This document shows, in pieces, positions 36,684-44,513 of a stretch of DNA of 64,000 nucleotides. The first letter of the stretch is position 1; each line of letters starts with the position of its first letter. The position numbers and the translations under genes were made by a program. The DNA comes from JAPHTQ01 sp050302275 (GTDB lineage: Bacteria; Pseudomonadota; Gammaproteobacteria; Thiohalomonadales; Thiohalomonadaceae). The stretch lies in assembly GCA_050302275.1 (NCBI GenBank), contig JBNLAT010000003.1, positions 1 to 64,000 of the forward strand, given 5' to 3'. The notes below the pieces were generated by a model. The model saw nothing but the letters and a program-made list of their open reading frames with translations, did no database searches and was not told where the DNA came from.

Positions 36684-37793
36684 CTAATGCTTTCTGGCTA
36701 TCGACTCCACATCAGCACGAATTTGATCCAGGCAGGAAAACACATCGCGACTTGCCTGTTCCATCGCATCCAACTCTTCCAGCAACACCTTATAACCTGC
36801 CCCGTCTTGCAGTAACTCAAAGATATTATGGGTTGCACCATGGACCTTGGCATGTGGCGCTTCCAGTGCATTGAAGTGCATTGAGGAGGAGAAGTAGTCC
36901 CGGCCATCCCCTTCGTAGTACCACTTACCGAGACGACAGTTGTGGTGATCCACAAACTGAAATGCCGGCTCGCGCATATTGATTGAAAGGTAGGTATTCA
37001 CCTTCCACAATACATGGTCCAGTTTGGCCAGACTGAGAAAAACACTGTCAGCCATACTGCCGAAATTAGCGAAAGAGGAATCGATCAGACTTTCCAGTCC
37101 GGCAATGGTCGTTCCCAGCGCACCGATACTCTGCTCCACTTCGCTGACACTGCCGTATACCTTGCCTGAGCTCTGGTTAACCTTGGTGACGTTATTCAAC
37201 ATCTCATCGATCACCATGCGGGTATCGACAATGGCGGTGCGGGTTTTATCCGCCAGACCACGCACCTCGTCGGCGACCACCGCAAAGCCCCTGCCCGCCT
37301 CACCTGCGCGCGCCGCTTCAATCGCCGCATTCAGCGCCAGCAGATTGGTCTGCTCGGAAATATCCTGAATTAGTGTCAGCACCGAACTGATCTTTCCGGC
37401 ATGCTGGTTTAGTTCCTCCACCACATCCTTGGACTCAGCCGACACCCGTGTTACCTGATGCAGGGTGGATGCAATGCTATGGGTATCGCCGCTAATCGTT
37501 TCAAAGTCCCGATTGACCTCACCCAGCTGCGACAGCGTCTCTTTCATTGCACCAACGGCGGAGGCCATCTTGCCCTGAATATCCGCCAGACCCGCGCGAA
37601 TATTTTCATTCTCCAGTGTCATCAGATTGTTCAGTTCCTGCCCGGCATCCGCCTGAGACTGAAATTGCGCCAGCTCGGCCTGAAGATGTTGCACTTGAAG
37701 AATGAGTTCGCGATTCTCCTTTCGTACCTGCTCACATTCGTCCATCAGCACTGTCACTTCCTGCTGATGTTTGGCCCTGGACATGATCATCAT
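36684..37793 (-). CDS. Cytoplasmic methyl-accepting chemotaxis protein with CZB zinc-sensor domain
   Basis: The 369-residue protein has no membrane segment. An N-terminal coiled coil (about 5-75) leads into a methyl-accepting signalling domain with the conserved tip NLLALNAAIEAARAGEAGRG. The C-terminus (about 255-345) is a chemoreceptor zinc-binding domain: LDHVLWK, then HHNCRLGKWYYEG and PHAKVHG supply the His3-Cys zinc site. CZB receptors sense zinc or oxidants such as hypochlorous acid. There are three possible ATG starts within four codons; the second (37790) has the best-spaced AGGG. No che genes are nearby. Confidence 0.9.
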   Translation of the reverse strand: MMIMSRAKHQQEVTVLMDECEQVRKENRELILQVQHLQAELAQFQSQADAGQELNNLMTLENENIRAGLADIQGKMASAVGAMKETLSQLGEVNRDFETISGDTHSIASTLHQVTRVSAESKDVVEELNQHAGKISSVLTLIQDISEQTNLLALNAAIEAARAGEAGRGFAVVADEVRGLADKTRTAIVDTRMVIDEMLNNVTKVNQSSGKVYGSVSEVEQSIGALGTTIAGLESLIDSSFANFGSMADSVFLSLAKLDHVLWKVNTYLSINMREPAFQFVDHHNCRLGKWYYEGDGRDYFSSSMHFNALEAPHAKVHGATHNIFELLQDGAGYKVLLEELDAMEQASRDVFSCLDQIRADVESIARKH

Positions 37794-37894
37794 TTCCCTG
37801 CCACTCCATTCACTGACTCCAGAATTAAAGTATCGTCCGTTGTTGACCTTTCCTCATTCCTCATCTGTGAATTTTTTTTCACATTTCACCGAGC

Positions 37895-37926
37895 AAAAAA
37901 AAAACGGCCCACTAAGGGCCGTTTTC
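37895..37926 (-). terminator. Terminator of guaB
   Basis: On the minus strand AACGGCCC-TTAGT-GGGCCGTT is followed by a run of ten T residues, directly after the guaB stop. Confidence 0.9.
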
Positions 37927-37949
37927 TCAAAACATCGATTAACTAACGG

Positions 37950-39410
37950 TTAGAGCCGGTAGTTAGGTGCTTCCTTTGTGATCTGCACGTCATGGACGTG
38001 GGACTCGGAAAGCCCGGAGTTAGTGATACGGACAAACTCAGGCTTGGTGCGCATCTCATCAATGGTACGGCAACCTGTATAGCCCATGGATGAGCGCATG
38101 CCGCCCAGCAGTTGGTGTACCACAGGCTGCATCGAGCCTTTGAAGGGCACACGACCTTCGATACCTTCCGGTACCAGCTTCTCCTGCTCGGTACTCTCCT
38201 GGAAGTAACGATCCGAGGAACCCTGCGAACCACCCATGGCGCCGATCGAACCCATGCCACGGTAGGATTTGTAGGAACGTCCCTGGAACAACTCGACCTC
38301 GCCGGGTGCCTCTTCGGTACCGGCGAACATCGAACCCATCATCACCGAGTAGGCACCAGCGACGATCGCCTTGGCCATATCACCGGAGAAACGCACACCG
38401 CCGTCGGCGATCAGCGGAATACCGCTCTTCTTCAGTGCTTCGGCGACGTTGGAGATGGCTGAAATCTGTGGCACACCCACACCCGCAACGATACGGGTGG
38501 TACAGATAGAACCGGGACCAATACCGACCTTGACCGCATCGGCCCCCGCCTTCACCAGCGCCAGCGCAGCATCAGCGGTGGCGATATTGCCACCAATCAC
38601 CTGTACATCGGGGAAGTGTTTCTTCACCCAGGCAACCCGATCGAGGACGCCCTGGGAATGGCCGTGAGCGGTATCGACCACAATCACGTCAACCCCGGCG
38701 CCAACCAGCGCTTCGACACGCTCGTCAGTCCCTTCGCCAACGCCCACCGCCGCGCCAACGCGCAGACGACCCTGATCGTCCTTACAGGCATTCGGCTTGT
38801 CGGTTGCCTTCTGAATATCTTTCACGGTCACCATGCCGCGCAGACGGAAGTTGTCATCGACCACCAGCACCTTCTCGATGCGGTACTCGTGCAGCAATGC
38901 TTTCACCTTCTCCCGATCAGTCCCCTCCTTGACCGTCACCAGTTTCTCCTTGGAAGTCATAATGGTGGAAACGGGCTGATCGAAACGGGTCTCGAAACGC
39001 ATGTCACGGCTGGTCACGATACCGACCAGCTCTTCGCCGTCGACCACGGGCACGCCAGAGATCTTCTCGGCACGGGTCAGATCGACCAGTTCGCCGATGG
39101 TCATGCTGGGGGAAACGGTGATCGGGTCCTTGATCACACCGCTTTCGAATTTCTTCACCGAGCGGACTTCACTGGCCTGCTGCTCAATGGTCATGTTCTT
39201 GTGGATGATACCGATACCGCCTTCCTGGGCCAGGGCAATGGCCAGACGGGCTTCAGTGACCGTATCCATCGCGGCAGACACCAGGGGAATATTGAGTTTG
39301 ATCTCGCGGGTCAGGTGGGTAGTCAGGTCCACATCACGGGGCAGTACTGTGGAATGGGCGGGCACCAGCAAAACATCATCAAAAGTAAGGGCTTCCTGAA
39401 CTATTCTCAT
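37950..39410 (-). CDS. guaB: Inosine-5'-monophosphate dehydrogenase
   Basis: Oxidises IMP to XMP with NAD, the committed step to GMP. The 486-residue TIM-barrel protein contains two CBS domains (about 95-205), the catalytic Cys in GPGSICTTRIVAGVG, the flap and the active-site Arg-Tyr region around YRGMGSIGAM. E. coli GuaB has 488 residues. It has its own promoter and terminator. The divergent xseA gene is as in E. coli, but a small lipoprotein gene sits between them. Confidence 0.98.
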   Translation of the reverse strand: MRIVQEALTFDDVLLVPAHSTVLPRDVDLTTHLTREIKLNIPLVSAAMDTVTEARLAIALAQEGGIGIIHKNMTIEQQASEVRSVKKFESGVIKDPITVSPSMTIGELVDLTRAEKISGVPVVDGEELVGIVTSRDMRFETRFDQPVSTIMTSKEKLVTVKEGTDREKVKALLHEYRIEKVLVVDDNFRLRGMVTVKDIQKATDKPNACKDDQGRLRVGAAVGVGEGTDERVEALVGAGVDVIVVDTAHGHSQGVLDRVAWVKKHFPDVQVIGGNIATADAALALVKAGADAVKVGIGPGSICTTRIVAGVGVPQISAISNVAEALKKSGIPLIADGGVRFSGDMAKAIVAGAYSVMMGSMFAGTEEAPGEVELFQGRSYKSYRGMGSIGAMGGSQGSSDRYFQESTEQEKLVPEGIEGRVPFKGSMQPVVHQLLGGMRSSMGYTGCRTIDEMRTKPEFVRITNSGLSESHVHDVQITKEAPNYRL

Positions 39411-39454
39411 ATAACTATCCGCGCTCTCTGTCCAATTCCGAGGGTAAGCGCGTA

Positions 39455-39483
39455 ATTATAGAGTTTGACGTCTCCCCGGTAAA
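39455..39483 (-). promoter_or_regulatory. Sigma-70 promoter of guaB
   Basis: TTTACC (39478-39483), 17-bp spacer and TATAAT (39455-39460) on the minus strand, 45 bp before the guaA-pathway gene guaB. Confidence 0.65.
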
Positions 39484-39502
39484 CTGGATAGTCTTGCGAC
39501 TT

Positions 39503-39541
39503 CACCCTGAAGGGTGGGAAAAACAAGTTGTTGGCTATAAT
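39503..39541 (+). promoter_or_regulatory. Promoter region of the small lipoprotein gene with palindrome
   Basis: TATAAT at 39536-39541 lacks a good -35. A perfect palindrome, CACCCT-GA-AGGGTG, occupies 39503-39516 where an activator or repressor could bind. Confidence 0.35.
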
Positions 39542-39594
39542 CACCACACGGAGTGTCTAACTCCGGAAAAAGACTGCCATTTTGGAGGATATCC

Positions 39595-39900
39595 ATGATT
39601 AGAATGCTTCTTGCAGCACTTTTCGTTGCTTTGCTGGCTGGCTGCAATGGAGTCAAAAGCTCCCCCAGCTACACTCTTATCGATTCAAAGCGGGTAATCC
39701 GTGAGGCGGAAACCGCCATCGCCAAGGTCGACAAAGTCGGCTACGAATGGCGTGATACCTCAGCTATGCTGGCTGATGCCAAGGCTGCCGAAAAAGCGGG
39801 CGATTACAACAAAGCCGTTGCCCTGGCTGGCCAGGCGGAACGTCAGGCGCAAAATGCCCTTGCGCAGTACCACACAGAGATGCAGGTATTCAAAAACTAA
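39595..39900 (+). CDS. Small lipoprotein, SoxXA-binding protein (SoxK/SAXB)-like
   Basis: Starting at the ATG with GGAGG six bases upstream (39584-39588), the 101-residue protein has a lipoprotein signal (Cys in ALLAGC, about residue 17). The mature part is an Ala-rich helical hairpin with GYEWRDTSAML and KAGDYNKAVALAGQAERQ. From memory this resembles the small SoxXA-binding proteins of sulfur-oxidising gammaproteobacteria; it also resembles generic DUF4398-type lipoproteins. If SoxK-like, it would help SoxXA attach thiosulfate to SoxYZ, yet no sox genes are in the window. It sits between guaB and xseA, which are usually adjacent. Confidence 0.5.
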   Translation: MIRMLLAALFVALLAGCNGVKSSPSYTLIDSKRVIREAETAIAKVDKVGYEWRDTSAMLADAKAAEKAGDYNKAVALAGQAERQAQNALAQYHTEMQVFKN

Positions 39901-39917
39901 GCCTCAACTCTGTGAAC

Positions 39918-39947
39918 AAAAACCGCCACAAACGTGGCGGTTTTTTT
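39918..39947 (+). terminator. Terminator of the small lipoprotein gene
   Basis: AAACCGCCAC-AAAC-GTGGCGGTTT followed by T7, 20 bp after the stop codon. Confidence 0.9.
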
Positions 39948-39987
39948 ATGGGCGCAACCGGGCAATGGCTTCTGGTAGACTGTTCCC

Positions 39988-41346
39988 ATGAGTGAAGTTT
40001 CGACCCAGCCAAACACACCTCAGCGCGACATCTACAGCGTCTCGCGACTTAACCGCGAGGCCCGTGCCTTGCTCGAGGGGAATTTCCCCCTGCTCTGGGT
40101 GGAAGGCGAAATCTCCAACCTGGCGCGGCCCCGTTCCGGGCATATCTATTTCTCCCTGAAAGACGAATTCGCCCAGGTGCGCTGCGCCATGTTCCGCATG
40201 CGCGCCAGCAACCTCCGCTTCACCCCGCAGGAGGGCATGCAGGTCACCGCACGGGTCAAGGTCGGCCTCTACGAACCCCGCGGCGATTACCAGCTCCAGG
40301 TCGAGCACATGGAAGAGTCGGGAGACGGCGCCCTGCGCCGTGCCTTCGAGGCACTGAAGCAGCGCCTCGATCAGGAGGGACTGTTCGACAGCGCACGCAA
40401 ACGCCCACTGCCTCTGCTGCCCAAATCCATCGGCGTCATCACCTCACCCAGCGGTGCGGCAATCCGCGACATCCTCACCGTGCTGCGCCGCCGTTTCCCC
40501 GCCATCCCGGTGGTTATCTACCCCACGGCAGTACAGGGTGAAGGGGCAGCCAACGAAATCGCGGCACAGATCCGACTGGCAGCAAAGCGCAAGGAGTGCG
40601 AGGTGCTTATCGTCGGCCGCGGCGGCGGTTCGCTGGAAGATCTGTGGGCCTTCAACGAAGAGGTAGTCGCCCGCGCCATCGTCGACTCTCCCATGCCGGT
40701 GGTCAGCGCAGTCGGTCACGAGGTGGACATTACCATCAGCGATTTTGTCGCCGATGTTCGCGCCCCAACGCCTTCTGCTGCTGCGGAACTGTTGAGTCCC
40801 AACCGCGCCGACTGGCTGAGCAGCCTGCAACGCATCACCCTTCGTCTACAGCGAAGCCTGCAACAGCAACTTCGACTTCAGCGGCAATATCTCGACGGAC
40901 TGCAAAAGCGACTGCGCGATCCAGCCCAGCAACTCCAGCAACGAGCACAGCGACTGGATGAGCTGGAACTGCGTCTGCAAACCGCACAGCGCAACCAGCT
41001 GCGCCACCTGCAAGCACGCCTCAATACCCACACCGCGCAGCTGCAACGCCACAATCCGATGGCCCGTCTGCTGCAGCATCAACAGAAACAGCAACAACTG
41101 ACTCTGCGTCTCCACCAGGCACAACGCCAGCAGCTGAAAGCTCTGCAATTGCGCCTCGCCGCCCAGGCCCACGCGCTGGAGGCGATCAGCCCGCTGGCCA
41201 CCCTCGGTCGCGGCTACGCTATTGTCCAGGCTGCCGACAGCGACCATGTCATCCGCGATAGTGCGGAGGTCAAAAACGGTGCCCAGGTACGCACCCGACT
41301 GCATCGGGGGGAACTGCTCTGCAGGGTCGAGGAGGTAAAAGCATAA
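39988..41346 (+). CDS. xseA: Exodeoxyribonuclease VII large subunit
   Basis: With XseB it degrades single-stranded DNA in both directions. The 452-residue protein has an N-terminal OB fold (about 1-110), a catalytic domain with the GVITSPSGAAIRDIL and GRGGGSLEDLWAFNEE motifs (about 150-260), then a long Gln-rich coiled-coil region (290-400). E. coli XseA has 456 residues. Its stop overlaps the start of the next gene by one base (TAATG). Confidence 0.96.
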   Translation: MSEVSTQPNTPQRDIYSVSRLNREARALLEGNFPLLWVEGEISNLARPRSGHIYFSLKDEFAQVRCAMFRMRASNLRFTPQEGMQVTARVKVGLYEPRGDYQLQVEHMEESGDGALRRAFEALKQRLDQEGLFDSARKRPLPLLPKSIGVITSPSGAAIRDILTVLRRRFPAIPVVIYPTAVQGEGAANEIAAQIRLAAKRKECEVLIVGRGGGSLEDLWAFNEEVVARAIVDSPMPVVSAVGHEVDITISDFVADVRAPTPSAAAELLSPNRADWLSSLQRITLRLQRSLQQQLRLQRQYLDGLQKRLRDPAQQLQQRAQRLDELELRLQTAQRNQLRHLQARLNTHTAQLQRHNPMARLLQHQQKQQQLTLRLHQAQRQQLKALQLRLAAQAHALEAISPLATLGRGYAIVQAADSDHVIRDSAEVKNGAQVRTRLHRGELLCRVEEVKA

Positions 41347-42197
41347 TGCGTCACTGGCTGTTACTCGGCATCCTGTTCTTCAGCTTCAGCGCCCAGGCGG
41401 CTCAACTACCGCGTCCGCTGGCCGTACCGGGTGGCGTCGCCATCGTCGAACTGGGCGATTCCAATGACAAGCCCGAGGCCTATTACGGTCGTAAAAAGAT
41501 CATGGTGAAACGCGAAGGCCAACAGTGGCTGGCACTGGTCGGCCTGACCCTCTCCACCAAACCGGGTACTCACACCCTGCGGGTGTTCCACGGTAAGGGC
41601 AAGGAGAGCACCGTGACCTTCAAGGTGAAGGACAAAAAATATGAAGAGCAGCACATCACCCTGAAAAACAAACGTATGGTCAATCCCACCGCAGAAGACC
41701 TCAAGCGCATTCGCGGCGAGCAGTCACGTTCGCGCAAGGCCTTTGCCAGTTGGGACCAGGCTCGCAGTGCACAACTTGGATTCATCCTGCCGGTCAGCGG
41801 ACGCCTCAGCGGCACCTTCGGCAAGAAACGCTTCTTCAACGAACAGCCGCGCAAACCCCACAGTGGTCTCGATATCGCCGCCGCCAGGGGCACGCCGGTG
41901 CAGGCGCCTGCCGCAGGAAAAGTGATCGAAACTGGCAACTACTTCTTCAACGGCAACACCGTATTCATCGACCACGGTGAAGGGCTGATCACCATGTACT
42001 GTCATCTCGACAGCATCGCGGTGAAAAAAGGCGACGTGGTGCGGCAGGGCGATGTGATCGCCCGGGTCGGCATGACCGGTCGGGTCACCGGCCCACACCT
42101 GCACTGGAGCGTGAGCATGAACAACAGCCGTATCGACCCTGCGCTGTTCCTCAGCCGTGAGGTGATGGCCATGCTGGATGCCCCGAACCATCAATGA
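41346..42197 (+). CDS. Periplasmic M23-family metallopeptidase
   Basis: The 283-residue protein has a signal peptide (cleaved after about residue 18, AQA). Its N-terminal part is a small beta domain (about 25-100). The C-terminal LytM/M23 domain (about 145-265) has the zinc ligands in HSGLDIA and HLHW. The intact motifs suggest an active peptidoglycan endopeptidase. It is translationally coupled to xseA in front and overlaps the DUF2798 gene by 4 bp behind. Confidence 0.9.
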   Translation: MRHWLLLGILFFSFSAQAAQLPRPLAVPGGVAIVELGDSNDKPEAYYGRKKIMVKREGQQWLALVGLTLSTKPGTHTLRVFHGKGKESTVTFKVKDKKYEEQHITLKNKRMVNPTAEDLKRIRGEQSRSRKAFASWDQARSAQLGFILPVSGRLSGTFGKKRFFNEQPRKPHSGLDIAAARGTPVQAPAAGKVIETGNYFFNGNTVFIDHGEGLITMYCHLDSIAVKKGDVVRQGDVIARVGMTGRVTGPHLHWSVSMNNSRIDPALFLSREVMAMLDAPNHQ

Positions 42198-42427
42198 AAC
42201 GCATCCCTCGCCGCTACGCGCCAAAACTGCTGGCGTTTTTCACTTCGTTGATTATGTCCTTCATCATGTCGATGGTGATCACATTCCTCAACCTCGGCCT
42301 GGTAGACAATTTTTTACTGCTGTGGATGCGTGCCTGGTTGAGCGCCTTCCTTATAGGCTTTCCCACCATCCTGCTGGTCCTCCCCATCGCACGACACATC
42401 GTCGAACTCATCACGTATGAAAACTAG
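42194..42427 (+). CDS. DUF2798 membrane protein
   Basis: The 77-residue protein has two hydrophobic helices (about 11-36 and 43-66) with a basic N-terminus. The pattern SFIMSMVITFLNLG, WMRAWLSAFLIGFPT fits DUF2798, small inner-membrane proteins of unknown role. The start overlaps the upstream peptidase stop (ATGA), so it ends the xseA transcript. Confidence 0.8.
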   Translation: MKRIPRRYAPKLLAFFTSLIMSFIMSMVITFLNLGLVDNFLLLWMRAWLSAFLIGFPTILLVLPIARHIVELITYEN

Positions 42428-42480
42428 GGGTATTACACGATTTTTACCCTTTAAGATTTGTTTAATCCTCTGCCTCTAAT

Positions 42481-42509
42481 TTGCGCGTACCTAAACATAA
42501 AAATATAAC
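42481..42509 (+). promoter_or_regulatory. Promoter of the tlpA-DUF4266-DUF3570-apbE operon
   Basis: TTGCGC (42481-42486), a 17-bp spacer and TATAAC (42504-42509), about 18 bp before the first ATG, giving a very short leader. Confidence 0.5.
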
Positions 42510-42526
42510 CACAGGTACCACAGCAA

Positions 42527-43018
42527 ATGAGAACCCTACTACTACGTCTGATACTGGCGTTAGGCGTGTTATGTGCGCCAGCAGCACACGCAGCGCCATC
42601 CGCCGCCGCGGACTTTACCCTCAACGGTACTAATGGGACTGTCGAACTGGCAAAGCTCAAGGGTCAGGTTGTCTATCTGGACTTCTGGGCCTCATGGTGC
42701 ACACCCTGCCGTGCCTCATTCCCCTGGATGAACGAGATGCAGCAGCGTTACGCCGACAGGGGACTGAAGATCGTCGCCGTCAATCTCGATAGCGAGAATG
42801 ACAAAGCTCGCGAGTTCATCAGCGCCACCCACCCCAACTTCACCATCGCTTTCGACCCTGAAGGCAAGGTCGCCGAGCAGTACGAAGTCATGGGCATGCC
42901 CAGTTCCTACCTCATCGACCGTCACGGCAAACTGCACAGCTCACACATCGGTTTCCGCACCAGAGACCGCGCAGAGCTGGAAAAGAGCATTGTCGAAATG
43001 CTCGGCAGTAAGGAGTAA
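42527..43018 (+). CDS. TlpA-like periplasmic thioredoxin
   Basis: The 163-residue protein has a signal peptide (cleaved after AHA, about residue 22) and a thioredoxin fold of the TlpA/ResA type with the active site WCTPC (Cys58, Cys61) and the cis-Pro in GMPSSYLI. Such proteins reduce disulfides in specific periplasmic clients. It is the first gene of a four-gene unit and ends 2 bp before the DUF4266 gene. The likely client, by context, is a cysteine pair in one of the next proteins; this is inference. Confidence 0.92.
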   Translation: MRTLLLRLILALGVLCAPAAHAAPSAAADFTLNGTNGTVELAKLKGQVVYLDFWASWCTPCRASFPWMNEMQQRYADRGLKIVAVNLDSENDKAREFISATHPNFTIAFDPEGKVAEQYEVMGMPSSYLIDRHGKLHSSHIGFRTRDRAELEKSIVEMLGSKE

Positions 43019-43020
43019 CC

Positions 43021-43236
43021 ATGAAAAAGATCACTCTCTGTCTGCTGTGTCTCCTGCCGCTGGCAGGTTGCAGCATTGACCCAATCAAACCCTGGGAGCG
43101 CGACCTGCTGGCCCAGGAGAAGATGCAACTGGTACCCGATTCCCTGGAGAACACCCTGGATGAGCACATTTACTTCAGTAAAGAATCCGCCTTTGGCGGC
43201 CAAGGCGTAGGCGGAGGTGGCTGCGGATGCAACTGA
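43021..43236 (+). CDS. DUF4266 lipoprotein with C-terminal Cys-Gly-Cys
   Basis: The 71-residue protein has a lipoprotein signal with Cys17 (LPLAGC), so the mature chain is only about 55 residues. It includes IKPWERDLLAQEKM, typical of DUF4266, and a Gly-rich tail ending GGGGCGCN with Cys68 and Cys70. The adjacent cysteines could bind a metal or form a redox pair served by the thioredoxin encoded upstream. The function of DUF4266 is unknown to me. Its end overlaps the DUF3570 start by 10 bp. Confidence 0.88.
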   Translation: MKKITLCLLCLLPLAGCSIDPIKPWERDLLAQEKMQLVPDSLENTLDEHIYFSKESAFGGQGVGGGGCGCN

Positions 43237-44501
43237 AAAAACGCCCCGTTTCGATCCGCGGCGCCCTGGCGGCCGCGACCTGTAGCGTACTCTCTCAACC
43301 CCTGCATGCATCCGATGCTCCGGTAAGCGATGAGTGGGATGTCAAAACCGGCCTGCTGAGTTACAGCGAAAGTGGCCGGATCAATGTCGTCGAGCCGATC
43401 GCCTCGGCAACCAAGACCACCAAGTCCGGTGCGATCCTGACCCTGCGTGCGCTGTTCGACTCAATCACCGGCTCCTCGCCAAACGGTGCGACCCCGACAG
43501 ATGTGGCGCAGACATTCACCTCGCCCTCCGGCAATAACACCTACACCACCCAACCAGGCGATCTGCCGATGCGCGATATGCGTGACGTTCGCTATGCCTT
43601 CGGTATCGACTACGAACATGAGCTATCGCGTTTCTACACAAACACCATCACCGCCGACATCTCCAGCGAAACCGACTACCTCTCGCTGGGCGTCTCCGAC
43701 ACGGTGAAGCGTGATTTCAACAACAAGCTGACTACTCTCTCTGCCGGTCTCGGCTTTACCGCGGACACCATCGCGCCGGGCGGTGGCGCACCTGTGGAAA
43801 TGGCGCTCCTCAGCGCCCCCGCCCCGACAGGTGAAAGCGAGGAGAAAAGTAAAAACAGCGTAAGCCTGATGGTCGGTCTGACTCAGATCCTGAGCCGTCG
43901 TGCACTGACTCAGGTCAACCTCAGCTACAACACCAGTTCGGGCTATCTGACTGAACCCTACAAGTTCCTCAGTGTGGTGGACGACACAGCTGGACCAACC
44001 CTGGGCTCGACCATAGACTACCGTTACGAAAAACGCCCAGACACTCGCACCAGCACGGCGCTGTTCTGGAAGTGGCAATATCACCTTCCCAAAGATGTGG
44101 TCTACGTCAGCTACCGTTACTTTACCGACGACTGGGGCATCAACGCCCACACCGCCGACGTGAAGTACCGTTATGAGCTGGGCAGCGGCAAGTACCTGCA
44201 ACCGCACCTGCGTCTCTATCAGCAGACCGCAGCTGACTTCTTCCAGCACTTCCTGGTCGATGGCGACCCACTGCCGCAGAACGCCAGTGCCGACCTGCGC
44301 CTGGGCGAGATGACCGGTCGCACCATCGGTGTGAAGTACGGGATGCCGCTGATGGGTGGCGAGTTCACTGCACGTCTGGAACAGATGACCCAGGAGGGTA
44401 ACAGCAACCCTTCCGAGGCCATCGGTGACCTGCAGAACTATGATCTCTACCCGACCCTGACAGCGACTATCTTCCAGCTGGGATATCGCTTCAAATTCTG
44501 A
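43227..44501 (+). CDS. DUF3570 outer-membrane beta-barrel protein
   Basis: The 424-residue protein has an atypical signal peptide (about 1-29, LHASD) and a chain of alternating beta strands ending in a terminal Phe (YRFKF), as expected of an outer-membrane barrel. Near the N-terminus, residues 78-84 read D-S-I-T-G-S-S, close to the ApbE flavinylation consensus D-x-x-[ST]-G-A-[ST]; a GAT follows at 87-89. It is translationally coupled to DUF4266 and followed by apbE after 12 bp. Role unknown; an envelope redox function is inferred from the neighbours. Confidence 0.88.
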   Translation: MQLKKRPVSIRGALAAATCSVLSQPLHASDAPVSDEWDVKTGLLSYSESGRINVVEPIASATKTTKSGAILTLRALFDSITGSSPNGATPTDVAQTFTSPSGNNTYTTQPGDLPMRDMRDVRYAFGIDYEHELSRFYTNTITADISSETDYLSLGVSDTVKRDFNNKLTTLSAGLGFTADTIAPGGGAPVEMALLSAPAPTGESEEKSKNSVSLMVGLTQILSRRALTQVNLSYNTSSGYLTEPYKFLSVVDDTAGPTLGSTIDYRYEKRPDTRTSTALFWKWQYHLPKDVVYVSYRYFTDDWGINAHTADVKYRYELGSGKYLQPHLRLYQQTAADFFQHFLVDGDPLPQNASADLRLGEMTGRTIGVKYGMPLMGGEFTARLEQMTQEGNSNPSEAIGDLQNYDLYPTLTATIFQLGYRFKF

Positions 44502-44513
44502 TATCACTGCGCC

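Noticed and set aside
43487..43495. GAT at DUF3570 residues 87-89 as the flavin attachment motif
   Set aside because: It is preceded by Pro-Asn, not by Ser or Thr, and has no Asp at the expected position; the D-S-I-T-G-S-S stretch just before it fits better.
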